Source: Prochlorococcus sp. AG-311-J23
GTDB taxonomy: Bacteria; Cyanobacteriota; Cyanobacteriia; PCC-6307; Cyanobiaceae
Assembly: GCA_003284375.1 (NCBI GenBank)
Contig: QBVL01000001.1
Location: 62,001 to 126,000, forward strand
Direction: 5' to 3'
Length of the DNA: 64,000 nucleotides
The position numbers and the translations under genes are program-made. The notes beneath the pieces were generated by a model. The model saw nothing but the letters and a program-made list of their open reading frames with translations, had not been told where the DNA came from and ran no database searches. Positions 1-8,469 of the stretch are shown here, piece after piece (positions within the stretch are counted from its first letter, which is position 1; each line of letters opens with the position of its first letter).

Positions 1-435
1 ACGATAAATTTCTTTTTTACTATTTGAACGAGTATCTTCCAGTGCTATCGCATGTCTAAAATATTTACTTGCTTCTTCATATTCTTCTAAATCGTGCTTA
101 CAATAACCTATCGATTTATAAGGGTATGGATCTTGATCATCTAAATTTATTGCACCCTTGAACAACTCAATTGCCTCTTCATATTCTTCTAGGTCATATT
201 TACAATCACCGATATATGAATATATATCTGGATTCTGATTATCTAATTCAAGTGCTCTCTTGAAATACTTTATTGCTTCATCGTATGCTTGACATTTAGA
301 ATTTGATAACCCAAGAACAATACATGCTTCTACACTTTTACATGATTTTATTTCTTCTAAATTCTTTTCATATAACTTACATTCATCTTCTATATTGAAT
401 TCTGTTCCGTCAGCAGCACGATAAATTATATCCAT
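1..435 (-). CDS. TPR-repeat protein, C-terminus cut by window edge
   Basis: This reading frame is absent from the ORF track because it runs off the left edge. It starts at the ATG on the minus strand at 435 and stays open for 145 codons. After an N-terminal segment (MDIIYRAADGTEF) come tandem 34-residue tetratricopeptide units such as YDEAIKYFKRALELD, YEEAIELFKGAINLD and YEEASKYFRHAIALE, so it should form a helical protein-protein interaction scaffold. The DNA itself repeats with a 102-base period, for example near 71 and 173. There is no signal peptide. It lies inside the tRNA-bounded accessory region, so it is probably cargo of the mobile element. The partner is unknown. The family call is sure, the function is not. 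Confidence 0.85.
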   Translation of the reverse strand, partial: MDIIYRAADGTEFNIEDECKLYEKNLEEIKSCKSVEACIVLGLSNSKCQAYDEAIKYFKRALELDNQNPDIYSYIGDCKYDLEEYEEAIELFKGAINLDDQDPYPYKSIGYCKHDLEEYEEASKYFRHAIALEDTRSNSKKEIYR

Positions 436-581
436 TGCAATATTTTACTTCAAAACTTGTATTTGCATTAGATCCGAAATTTACAAATATCTGTCTACAA
501 ATAACAATTACCCCAATTCATGACTAGTGGTTGCTTGCACAATTTGGTTCAGGTGTTATTCATAGGTTCCGCTAAAAAATA

Positions 582-1190
582 TTGCACCTATTCCTTGCTG
601 CTTTAGCAACTCTTACTCCTATAAATCCTTCAATACTAGGAAGAGCAAGGTTGCTCTATCCCTTAGTGCCACCGAGGACTGGTTGTGGTGCTGGATGCCA
701 TTACAAGAATGAAGCATTATCCATGCCTGAAAATGCTAATAATGGTTGGAGAAAAATAAGAGTAAAGAGGAGTCAATACATATGGAATTACAAGACTCAG
801 AAGTTTGAAAATCGTACGTTCTTATCAACTCTTAGTAAGGAACGATTACTAAAACTTGGAAGGAGTGAGGATGATGTGGGCGTTCCTAATACTATAAGAA
901 ATGTATATGTTCACTGCAAAGATAAAAAACTTACGTTCAGCGATAGAGAAATTGCAAGAAACATATTAGGCAGAGAAAGAAATACCAAAGACACCCATGA
1001 TGAGAATGATATTCCTATCATTGGATCTTCTCAGGGATCTCCTTTTTATTGGTATCAAGGTCTATGCCAGAAAGAAGCACAAGCATATAAAATTGATACT
1101 CCAATGCAAAGATATCTTTATTACTTAGAGAAGAATACTGGTAGAAAAGATCTATATGATAAAGACTCTGAAGAGGTTATTGCTTACTGA
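582..1190 (+). CDS. Hypothetical protein with hydrophobic, Cys-rich N-terminus
   Basis: I do not recognise this 202-residue protein. The longest frame starts at a TTG. Residues 3 to 32 are hydrophobic, with a leucine- and alanine-rich stretch, followed by a small Cys/Gly motif (GCGAGCHYK) near residue 34. The rest is hydrophilic and basic, containing WRKIRVKRSQYIWNY and a tyrosine-rich C-terminus. An ATG at codon 48 (723) is an alternative start that would remove the whole hydrophobic part. Neither start has a clear Shine-Dalgarno sequence. If the long form is right, it may be membrane-anchored. It sits alone between the TPR gene and a small two-gene unit in the accessory region. Confidence 0.55.
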   Translation: MHLFLAALATLTPINPSILGRARLLYPLVPPRTGCGAGCHYKNEALSMPENANNGWRKIRVKRSQYIWNYKTQKFENRTFLSTLSKERLLKLGRSEDDVGVPNTIRNVYVHCKDKKLTFSDREIARNILGRERNTKDTHDENDIPIIGSSQGSPFYWYQGLCQKEAQAYKIDTPMQRYLYYLEKNTGRKDLYDKDSEEVIAY

Positions 1191-1284
1191 TTCTTTATAC
1201 TATAAACCTCGTTATAGTACTTCTTGAATGATACCTATACGCCTCTAGAATGCCCCTAAAAGTATAATGGCAAACTAAGTAATC

Positions 1285-1295
1285 TGTGCTATAAT
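1285..1295 (+). promoter_or_regulatory. Promoter-like -10 (TGTGCTATAAT)
   Basis: A perfect TATAAT hexamer within TGTGCTATAAT lies 145 bases upstream of the 73-codon gene. The identical 11-mer occurs on the minus strand upstream of the recombinase (10765-10775). No good -35 TTGACA is visible. It probably drives the small two-gene unit that follows. Confidence 0.45.
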
Positions 1296-1440
1296 AGTAG
1301 CATTCAAGGGGCATCAGCGAAGGTCGTTTCCTGTTACCTGAAGAATGAAAAGTCAATAATTAGACTGACAATAAACCCTCATAGATTTCAGTATTATCTG
1401 TGAACTAATTACCTGTTCAAAATTATCATTTTATTTTTCA

Positions 1441-1662
1441 ATGACTAAAGAATTTGCCGTGAAACTTCACGTGCTTGACGAGCGTGAGGAATTGTTATGT
1501 GGCATGGAAAAGTCCTTCAAGGATAAAGGAAATCGGGATGAACTATTGAAACATTTACTTCTTGCATGGAATATCTTTGAGTACCAAACTCAAACTAAAG
1601 ATGAGATAGAAGAAGAATTCTTACCAAATAGAAAGTATGGACCAATAGGAGGAGGAAACTAA
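1441..1662 (+). CDS. Small hypothetical acidic/charged protein (73 aa)
   Basis: I do not recognise this 73-residue protein. It is charged and probably helical, with a stretch MEKSFKDKGNRDELLKHLLL and an acidic segment before a Gly-rich C-terminus (GPIGGGN). It has no membrane segment. The gene is supported by the next frame, which begins with an ATG overlapping its stop codon (TAATG) and a strong GGAGGAGG ribosome binding site inside its last codons, a classic translational coupling. A TATAAT-like promoter lies upstream at 1290. The long leader shows no Shine-Dalgarno sequence at the ATG. Confidence 0.6.
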   Translation: MTKEFAVKLHVLDEREELLCGMEKSFKDKGNRDELLKHLLLAWNIFEYQTQTKDEIEEEFLPNRKYGPIGGGN

Positions 1663-1841
1663 TGAAAGGAAAAACTAATCATCCCTATGCGGAAGATGCC
1701 ATCTATTGGATTGAGGTGGTAATCAAACAAGAATGTGGGGGTCACTTGAAACCTTACAAATACATCAGTACAGAAGCAAAGTTGGATTTTCTTACAGAGA
1801 AGTTCAACGAACTCAAACTAAAACTAGACGAGGAAATCTAA
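1662..1841 (+). CDS. Small hypothetical protein (59 aa), coupled to the upstream gene
   Basis: This is below the length limit of the ORF track but well supported. ATG at 1662 overlaps the stop codon of the 73-residue gene, and GGAGGAGG lies eight bases upstream. The 59-residue product starts MKGKTNHPYAEDAIYWIEVV and ends in an amphipathic, probably helical tail (FNELKLKLDEEI). A hairpin follows ten bases after the stop. No family is recognised. The track's 61-residue ORF at 1733 is an out-of-frame shadow of this gene. Confidence 0.65.
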   Translation: MKGKTNHPYAEDAIYWIEVVIKQECGGHLKPYKYISTEAKLDFLTEKFNELKLKLDEEI

Positions 1842-1878
1842 AGAAAAAAAAGAGCACTGTAGGGAATTACAGTGCTCT
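1842..1878 (-). terminator. Rho-independent terminator, minus orientation
   Basis: An 11-base-pair perfect stem (AGAGCACTGTA / TACAGTGCTCT, six-base loop) is preceded on the plus strand by eight A residues, giving a U-tract for minus-strand transcripts. It lies 62 bases beyond the 81-codon minus gene. It may also limit plus-strand transcription of the coupled small genes, although no T-run follows on that side. Confidence 0.75.
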
Positions 1879-1939
1879 GATAAAGCGGAAAGTATCACCA
1901 GTAAGACAAAGTTGGTGACAGTTCATATATGGTGTTTTC

Positions 1940-2185
1940 TTATAAGGATCTAGCACTCATTTCTTGTAGTGTTCTTTCTTTCAATGCAAGTATTCCTAAC
2001 TTATGGATATCGCTATAACCACACCTATATTGCTTCATCAACTTGTTCTCATCTTCTTGTATATACCTTTCTTTCCTTGAGTAACTTATATGCTTTCTTT
2101 GAGTGTTTACTGGAAGGTCAATGTGTTCACTACGTTCACACATTGATTTGAACCTTCGGTTCAACGTCTTAGCGTATTTATTCAT
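1940..2185 (-). CDS. Small basic hypothetical protein (81 aa)
   Basis: I do not recognise this 81-residue protein. It is strongly basic in its first half (NRRFKSMCERSEHI, QRKHISYSRKER) and may bind nucleic acid. The C-terminal half (CGYSDIHKLGILALKERTL) could form helices resembling a small DNA-binding fold, but no standard helix-turn-helix is certain. The gene is supported by the strong intrinsic terminator that follows it in the correct orientation. The plus-strand ORF at 1969 overlaps it and has no comparable support. Confidence 0.55.
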   Translation of the reverse strand: MNKYAKTLNRRFKSMCERSEHIDLPVNTQRKHISYSRKERYIQEDENKLMKQYRCGYSDIHKLGILALKERTLQEMSARSL

Positions 2186-2253
2186 ATTAGTAAGCGGTAA
2201 ATCCTAAAGTTAGTCTTTATACAACCCTGATAAACGGCGACATTGTTATTTAT

Positions 2254-2313
2254 GTAAGTACACCTACTAAATGACTATTTTATATACAAAGCGTAACAAA
2301 GTAGTCATACTTA
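2254..2313. repeat. Nested inverted repeat upstream of hsdM
   Basis: GTAAGTA and ATGACTA on the left match TAGTCAT and TACTTAC on the right, forming a two-part imperfect palindrome. It sits in the 290-base spacer between the divergent 81-codon gene and hsdM. It could be an operator or an mRNA hairpin; there is no direct evidence for either. Confidence 0.35.
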
Positions 2314-2475
2314 CTCTCATAAAATTGACTTGTTAGACGTAATGAGTCTTTTGGAATTGTATTTACTCTTGACTGTGATCTTTGATCGCTTATTTGTTAC
2401 TTAGTTCAGATGAAAAGAGAAATATACAAGTTGTGACGCATAATAAGTTATTGATTCATTCACTCAAGAACGTCC

Positions 2476-4059
2476 TTGGCAGTCAAAGGTAATAAAAAGA
2501 AAGAAGCATCTGCTCAAGATTTCAGAGCAGTTCTCTGGGCAAGTGCAGATAAACTTCGTGCTCAGATGGATGCTGCTGAGTATAAGCATCTTGTTTTGGG
2601 GTTGATTTTTCTCAAATATATTTCTGACACTTTTGTTGAGCAGCAGCAAAATGTTTTGAAAATGGTGAGCGACCCAGACTCGGATTATTACCTTGGAGAT
2701 GCCCCTGATGATCATCAAGAAGCATTAGAAGATCGTGATTACTACACGCAAGAGAATGTGTTCTGGGTTCCTTCGGAAGCACGTTGGGAATCTCTTAGAA
2801 ATCAGGCAAAGCAACCAGATATTGGACAACTCATTGATAAAGCATTGGTTGCGATTGAGAACGAAAATATAAATCTACGATCCAAGTTAGATAAACGATT
2901 TGGTGCTGCTCAATTGGAACCAGGTCGAATGGGTGAATTGGTAGATCTGATTTCCACTATTGGGTTTGCTGAAGATAGAAATTCAGGAGACGTATTGGGT
3001 GAGGTTTATGAATATTTCTTAGGTCAATTTGCCAGTGCTGAAGGTAAGAAGGGTGGGCAGTTTTATACACCTGCTCATGTAGTCAAAACTTTAGTTGCTG
3101 TGTTAGCACCAGATGAAGGTCGTGTTTATGACCCATGTTGTGGTTCAGGTGGAATGTTTGTTCAAAGTGAAAGGTTTGTTCAAGCACATGGGGGAAGAAG
3201 AGATCAAATATCCATCTTTGGACAAGAGAGCAATCCCACTACGTGGCGTTTGGCAACAATGAACCTAGCGATCCGTGGATTTGCTGCAAATCTTGGAGAA
3301 GGACCTGCTGATACCTTTGCTCGTGATCAACATCCTGATCAGAAGTTTGATTACATACTTGCTAATCCACCATTCAATATTTCGGATTGGGGTGGAGAGA
3401 AATACGAAAGTAATCCTCGTTGGATTTATGGAAGACCACCGGTAGGAAATGCCAACTATGCATGGTTGCAACACATGCTTTGGAAACTTCGACCAGGTGG
3501 TCAAGCAGGTGTGGTGCTGGCAAACGGATCAATGAGTTCCAACACCTCTGGTGAAGGAAAGATTCGTGAAGCGATGGTACGAGGTGATGTCGTTGAAGTA
3601 ATGGTTGCTTTACCTGGACAGTTGTTCGTCAATACTCCGATTCCAGTTTGCTTATGGTTTTTGACTAACGATAAAACTAAACGAGGACGAAATAGACTTG
3701 GCGAAACTTTGTTCATTGATGCTCGTCAAATGGGCACAATGAAGAATCGTGTTGAGAGAGTTCTAACTGATGAAGATATCTTGAAGATTGCTCATACTGT
3801 TCACTCTTGGCGTAATGATCAGGACTATGAAGACATCTCTGGTTTCTGCTACAACGCAAGTCTTGAGGAGATTGAAAAGAACAGTTTTTTCCTAACTCCT
3901 GGGCGGTATGTAGGTTCACCAGACGAAGAAGACGATGGAGAACCTTTTGACGAAAAGATGAAAAGACTTACTGATTTACTCAAAGAACAACAACAACAAG
4001 GGGTGAATTTAGATCAGCAAATTGCTGAGAATTTGAAGAGGATAGGATATGACATCTAA
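2476..4059 (+). CDS. hsdM: Type I restriction-modification DNA methyltransferase subunit HsdM
   Basis: HsdM transfers methyl groups from S-adenosylmethionine to adenine within the site chosen by HsdS, and forms the HsdM-HsdS-HsdR complex. The 527 residues contain the N-terminal helical domain (residues 10-150), the cofactor-binding motif DPCCGSGGMF near residue 218 and the catalytic NPPF motif near 296, the normal gamma-class N6-adenine methylase order. The length is normal. The start is a TTG with no clear ribosome binding site; no in-frame ATG is better placed. The last 11 bases overlap hsdS. The gene is intact and is element cargo, likely protecting the host and element from HsdR and from phage DNA. 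Confidence 0.95.
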   Translation: MAVKGNKKKEASAQDFRAVLWASADKLRAQMDAAEYKHLVLGLIFLKYISDTFVEQQQNVLKMVSDPDSDYYLGDAPDDHQEALEDRDYYTQENVFWVPSEARWESLRNQAKQPDIGQLIDKALVAIENENINLRSKLDKRFGAAQLEPGRMGELVDLISTIGFAEDRNSGDVLGEVYEYFLGQFASAEGKKGGQFYTPAHVVKTLVAVLAPDEGRVYDPCCGSGGMFVQSERFVQAHGGRRDQISIFGQESNPTTWRLATMNLAIRGFAANLGEGPADTFARDQHPDQKFDYILANPPFNISDWGGEKYESNPRWIYGRPPVGNANYAWLQHMLWKLRPGGQAGVVLANGSMSSNTSGEGKIREAMVRGDVVEVMVALPGQLFVNTPIPVCLWFLTNDKTKRGRNRLGETLFIDARQMGTMKNRVERVLTDEDILKIAHTVHSWRNDQDYEDISGFCYNASLEEIEKNSFFLTPGRYVGSPDEEDDGEPFDEKMKRLTDLLKEQQQQGVNLDQQIAENLKRIGYDI

Positions 4060-5371
4060 TTGGACTCGGAAATTTCTTTCTGAGGTATGTACAAAAATAG
4101 GAAGTGGACAAACACCTCGAGGTGGTAAAGAGTCATATAAGGGGGGGGATTTTTCATTAGTGAGAAGTCAAAATATTTATAATCAAGGTTTTACAAATAC
4201 CGGGTTAGTTTATATCGATGATAAGCAAGCAGATCAGTTATCAAATGTTGAGGTTTTGAGTGGAGATGTATTGATCAATATTACAGGAGATTCTGTAGCA
4301 AGAAGTTGCATGATTCCTGAAAGAATCTTACCTGCCAGAGTCAATCAACATGTTGCTATTTTGCGAGCAGATAAGAAAAATCTTCATAACGGATACCTAA
4401 GATATTTCTTGATATCTCCAAAAGTTCAAAGTTTACTTTCTTCTCTTTCGTCGGGTGGTGCTACGAGGAAAGCACTTACAAAATCAATGTTGGAGTCATT
4501 AGAAATAGTCTTGCCAACTTTTTCTGATCAAAAAGCAATCGCTCATATACTCGGCAAACTTGATGAAAAAATTGAACTAAATCAAAAGACTAATGAAACA
4601 CTTGAAGGAATAGCGACGGCACTTTTCAAATCTTGGTTTATTGATTTCGATCCAGTAAAAGCAAAAGCAGAAGGTCATTCAACTGGATTGCCTGATGAGA
4701 TGAGCGAGTTATTTCCAGACTCATTCGAAAATTCTGAATTAGGTGAGATTCCGTGCGAATGGTCTATCTGTTCAATAGGAGATTTATTGGATCTTGAGAG
4801 AAAGTCAATACAACCTGGGGATGTACCTGAAGAAGTATTTGCTCACTACAGCATTCCTGCTTTTGATGAAACGATGCTTCCTTCAAAAGAATTGGGGCAA
4901 TCCATCAAAAGTAACAAATACCTTGTCAGTGAGGGTGTCTTCTTAGTATCAAAACTAAATCCAAGGTTTCCAAGAATATGGTTGCCATCATTTAGCGACA
5001 AGGAAAGAGGAATATGTTCTACTGAGTTTTTAGTTTGTAGAACTAAGAAATCAATTGGTATTTCATTTGGATATTGTCTATCTAAAAGTCCAGAAGTGAT
5101 TCAACAAATGATTGAATTAGCATCTGGGACATCTAATAGTCATCAACGAGTACGACCAATAGATTTCACATCAATTACTACTATTTGTCCGTCGCAACCT
5201 TTGCTCAATTTATTTACTGAAGAGGTTGCACCTTTTCTTCAAAAGATACCTCACCTTCTTGAGCAAAATCTAATATTGAGTAATTGTCGCGATGTTCTAC
5301 TCCCAAAACTCATCTCAGGTGAACTAAGAGTTCCTGATGCGGAAAAGATGCTTGAGGAGGTTGGCATCTAA
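4049..5371 (+). CDS. hsdS: Type I restriction-modification specificity subunit HsdS
   Basis: HsdS gives the complex its DNA target. The 440-residue protein has the usual two-fold layout: a first target recognition domain (about 1-160), a conserved helical spacer (DQKAIAHILGKLDEKIELNQ, about 160-185, with the following TALFKSWFIDFDPV), a second recognition domain beginning around LGEIPCEWSICSIGDLL (about 230-400), and a second helical spacer near the C-terminus ending in LPKLISGELRV. Both halves are full length, so a bipartite target is expected, but it cannot be predicted by eye. It overlaps hsdM by 11 bases and hsdR by one (TAATG), so all three subunits are translated together. A Gly-rich tract of nine G residues near 4141 is a possible slippage site. 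Confidence 0.94.
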   Translation: MTSNWTRKFLSEVCTKIGSGQTPRGGKESYKGGDFSLVRSQNIYNQGFTNTGLVYIDDKQADQLSNVEVLSGDVLINITGDSVARSCMIPERILPARVNQHVAILRADKKNLHNGYLRYFLISPKVQSLLSSLSSGGATRKALTKSMLESLEIVLPTFSDQKAIAHILGKLDEKIELNQKTNETLEGIATALFKSWFIDFDPVKAKAEGHSTGLPDEMSELFPDSFENSELGEIPCEWSICSIGDLLDLERKSIQPGDVPEEVFAHYSIPAFDETMLPSKELGQSIKSNKYLVSEGVFLVSKLNPRFPRIWLPSFSDKERGICSTEFLVCRTKKSIGISFGYCLSKSPEVIQQMIELASGTSNSHQRVRPIDFTSITTICPSQPLLNLFTEEVAPFLQKIPHLLEQNLILSNCRDVLLPKLISGELRVPDAEKMLEEVGI

Positions 5372-8300
5372 TGGCATTCATGACGGAAGAAGAACTTGAG
5401 ATGTTGTCTCTGGAGTGGTTCAAAGAGATTGGATATTCGTTTATTCATGGTCCACATCTTGCAACAGATGGTAAATCACCAGAAAGAGAAGACTTTCGCC
5501 AAGTAATACTCATAGAACGTCTTCGTACGGCACTAAAAAAACTAAATCCAGAAGTTCCATCAGCAACGATTGAGTCAGCAGTTCTTCAACTTACAAATCC
5601 AAATACTCCTGGACTATTGCCTTCTAACAGGCAGTTTCATAAATGGATCACAAGTGGTCTGCCCATTACATATATGGATGGAGACCAAGAGATTGGTATT
5701 CGCCTCAAGGTTATTGGATTTGATAATCCTGCTTCTAATGATTGGTTGGTAGTAAATCAACTAGAAGTGATAGGTCCTAAACGGACTCGAATTCCTGATG
5801 TGGTCGTATATATCAATGGTCTACCCATAGCAGTAATTGAACTCAAAAATCCTACTGATGAGAAAGCAGATATATGGGCAGCATTCAACCAACTTCAAAC
5901 TTATAAGGACAATATTCCAGATCTATTTACTCCAAATGTTCTTTTAGTGATTAGCGACGGTACTTATGCAAAAGTTGGTTCTCTTTCTGCTTCTCAAGAA
6001 CGTTTTCAACAATGGAGAGTGATTGAGCAGGAGCAAGATCTTGACCCCTTAGGCAAATTCCGAGAATTAGAAACTCTTGTCCGTGGACTATTTGACAAAC
6101 AGCGATTACTTGATTTCATTAGATCTTTTTGTCTTTTTGAGGATGATGGAGAGATCATCAAGAAGATTGCTGCTTATCACCAATTCCATGCAGTAAGAAC
6201 AGCAGTTGAAAGAGTTGTAGAAGCAAGTAAACCCGATGGAGACAGGAAAGGTGGGGTTGTGTGGCATACCCAAGGTGCTGGTAAAAGTATTGAGATGGCA
6301 TGTTTAGCAGGCAAGTTACTAACTGATCCACGTCTAAAAAATCCAACATTGGTAATGGTTACTGACCGTCAAGATTTAGATGGTCAGTTGTTTGGAGTCT
6401 TTGCTGGAGCAAAAGAACTTTTAGGAGAAGCACCAAAGCAAGCAGACTCAAGACAGGACTTACGAGATATTCTTGATAACAGACCTAGTGGTGGAATTAT
6501 TTTCACTACTATTCAGAAATTCGCTACGGAATCAGATGAGGAAAAATTCCCAACTCTGACTGATCGAAAGAATGTAGTAGTGATATGCGATGAAGCACAT
6601 AGAACTCAATACGGATTCAAGGGGCGTATTGACTCAAAAACAGGAGAGATCAAATACGGATTAGCAAAGGCACTAAGAGATGCTCTACCACAAGCAACAT
6701 TTCTTGCTTTTACAGGAACACCTATCTCCCAAGATGATCGAGATACTCAAGCAGTTTTTGGGCATTACGTTTCTATCTACGACATTCAACAAGCAGTAGA
6801 AGATGGTGCAACAGTTCCGATCTACTACGAATCACGATTAGCGAAGTTGACACTCAAAGATAGTGTTTTGCCATTAGTGGATGAAAAAGTTGATGAGATT
6901 TTTGAAGATGAGGATGATATCCCCTCTAATGAAAAAGCAAAAGGTAGATGGGCAGCATTAGAGGCACTTGTAGGTGCTGAACCTCGTCTAAAAGAAGTTG
7001 CATCAGATCTAATCGCTCACTATGAGCAACGTTCTAAGACTCAACCAGGCAAGGCAATGGTAGTAGGAATGAGTCGTGATATTTGTGCTCGTCTTTACAA
7101 CACAATTATTGGTCTACGTCCTGATTGGCATGATTCTGATCATATGAAGGGTGCAATCAAAGTTGTCATGACAGCATCAGCATCTGAGTCAAAACTTCTT
7201 CAACCTCATCACACCAGTAAGCAACAGAAGAAAGATTTAGAAAAACGTTTCAAAGATCCTGCTGATCCTCTCAAGATTGTTCTGGTTCGAGATATGTGGT
7301 TGACGGGATTTGATGCTCCTTGTTTAGCAACTATGTATGTAGATAAACCAATGAAAGGTGCAAATCTTGCTCAAGCAATTGCACGCGTAAACAGGGTTTT
7401 TAGAGATAAACCAGGTGGTCTTATTGTTGATTACATTGGCATTGCTCCTCAACTCAAAGAGGCACTAGTAACGTATACAGCAGCAAAAGGCAAAGGGAGA
7501 CTGAATCTCGAGACAAGTGACGCGGTACGTATTCTCAAAGAGCAACTACAAATTGCCAAAGATATTCTTCATCCAGTGGATTTCAGTGGATTCCAAGAAA
7601 AAAGTAAACGACTAGAGACTTTATCTATTTGTCTCGATCACATACTTGCCATCACGGGTGGTAAGCAAAGATTTTGTGACACTGTTTTGAAAATTACGAA
7701 AGCAAATGCTCTCTGTGGAACAACAGATGAGGTCAAGGATCTTGAAGATGATGTGGTATTTCTTCAAGCACTAAAAGCACTTTTGATCAAAGGTCCTGGA
7801 CAAAAACCTCCAAGAGAAGGAGTTGATTATCAATTGCAGCAACTTCTTTCAGACTCTTTAGTTGCCGAGGGTGTCACCGATGTTTTCAAAGTTGCTGGTC
7901 TCAAGAATCCAGATATCAGCATTATGTCGGATGCTTTCTTAGAAGAAGTCAGCAAAATTCCCCAAAAGAATTTGGCAGTTGAATTACTTCAACGTCTCAT
8001 AAAAGATGAACTGAAAAGTAAGTTCAAAACAAACGTCGTCAAACAAAAACGTTTCAGTGAAATGCTGACTGCATCATTGAATAAATATTCAAATCGAGCA
8101 ATTGAAGCAGCACAGGTTATTGAAGAATTGATAGCAATGGCGAAGAAGTTCCGTGAGGATCTTGAGCGTGGTATTGCCTTAGGACTTGATTCTTCTGAGC
8201 AATCTTTTTATGACGCCCTAGCAGATAATCCATCTGCTCAAGAATTGATGAAAGAAGAGATATTAGTAAAAATGGCAAGGGAACTTGCTGAATTATTGAG

Positions 8301-8469
8301 GCGAGATGCAACTATCGATTGGCAATACAAAGAGAATGTTCAAGCAAAACTAAGACTCAAAATAAAGACTCTACTAAAGCGTTATAAGTATCCTCCTGAT
8401 CAACAAGCAATTGCAGTTGACTTAGTGCTTCAACAAGCGGAGACGTTAGGAGAAGAACTTACATCTTGA
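5371..8469 (+). CDS. hsdR: Type I restriction endonuclease subunit HsdR
   Basis: HsdR translocates DNA using ATP and cuts unmodified DNA at a distance. The 1032-residue protein has an N-terminal PD-(D/E)xK nuclease domain with PDVVVYINGLPIAVIELKNP around residues 140-165, a superfamily 2 motor with Walker A (TQGAGKS) near 300, the DEAH box (CDEAHRTQYGF) near 405, motif III FTGTP near 447 and motif VI AIARVNR near 670, then a long helical C-terminal domain that docks onto the methylase. All catalytic motifs are present and the frame is unbroken. The start overlaps the hsdS stop. The 3' end overlaps a minus-strand small gene by 40 bases. Confidence 0.95.
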   Translation: MAFMTEEELEMLSLEWFKEIGYSFIHGPHLATDGKSPEREDFRQVILIERLRTALKKLNPEVPSATIESAVLQLTNPNTPGLLPSNRQFHKWITSGLPITYMDGDQEIGIRLKVIGFDNPASNDWLVVNQLEVIGPKRTRIPDVVVYINGLPIAVIELKNPTDEKADIWAAFNQLQTYKDNIPDLFTPNVLLVISDGTYAKVGSLSASQERFQQWRVIEQEQDLDPLGKFRELETLVRGLFDKQRLLDFIRSFCLFEDDGEIIKKIAAYHQFHAVRTAVERVVEASKPDGDRKGGVVWHTQGAGKSIEMACLAGKLLTDPRLKNPTLVMVTDRQDLDGQLFGVFAGAKELLGEAPKQADSRQDLRDILDNRPSGGIIFTTIQKFATESDEEKFPTLTDRKNVVVICDEAHRTQYGFKGRIDSKTGEIKYGLAKALRDALPQATFLAFTGTPISQDDRDTQAVFGHYVSIYDIQQAVEDGATVPIYYESRLAKLTLKDSVLPLVDEKVDEIFEDEDDIPSNEKAKGRWAALEALVGAEPRLKEVASDLIAHYEQRSKTQPGKAMVVGMSRDICARLYNTIIGLRPDWHDSDHMKGAIKVVMTASASESKLLQPHHTSKQQKKDLEKRFKDPADPLKIVLVRDMWLTGFDAPCLATMYVDKPMKGANLAQAIARVNRVFRDKPGGLIVDYIGIAPQLKEALVTYTAAKGKGRLNLETSDAVRILKEQLQIAKDILHPVDFSGFQEKSKRLETLSICLDHILAITGGKQRFCDTVLKITKANALCGTTDEVKDLEDDVVFLQALKALLIKGPGQKPPREGVDYQLQQLLSDSLVAEGVTDVFKVAGLKNPDISIMSDAFLEEVSKIPQKNLAVELLQRLIKDELKSKFKTNVVKQKRFSEMLTASLNKYSNRAIEAAQVIEELIAMAKKFREDLERGIALGLDSSEQSFYDALADNPSAQELMKEEILVKMARELAELLRRDATIDWQYKENVQAKLRLKIKTLLKRYKYPPDQQAIAVDLVLQQAETLGEELTS

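Noticed and set aside
1-435. CRISPR-like or satellite repeat from the repeated TTCATATTCTTCT blocks
   Set aside because: The 102-base period equals 34 codons and translates as TPR units on the minus strand, so it is coding.
1250-1314. ATGCCCCT / AGGGGCAT and CTTGAATG / CATTCAAG inverted repeats around the 1285 promoter
   Set aside because: Each arm is only eight bases and they are spaced 49 to 70 bases apart and interleaved rather than nested; this could be chance, so it is not listed as a feature.
1733-1918. 61-aa plus-strand ORF
   Set aside because: It overlaps the coupled 59-aa gene in another frame and runs through the terminator hairpin; no ribosome binding site supports it.
1969-2151. 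60-aa plus-strand ORF
   Set aside because: It is opposite the 81-aa minus gene, which has a correctly oriented terminator. The product looks like antisense translation.
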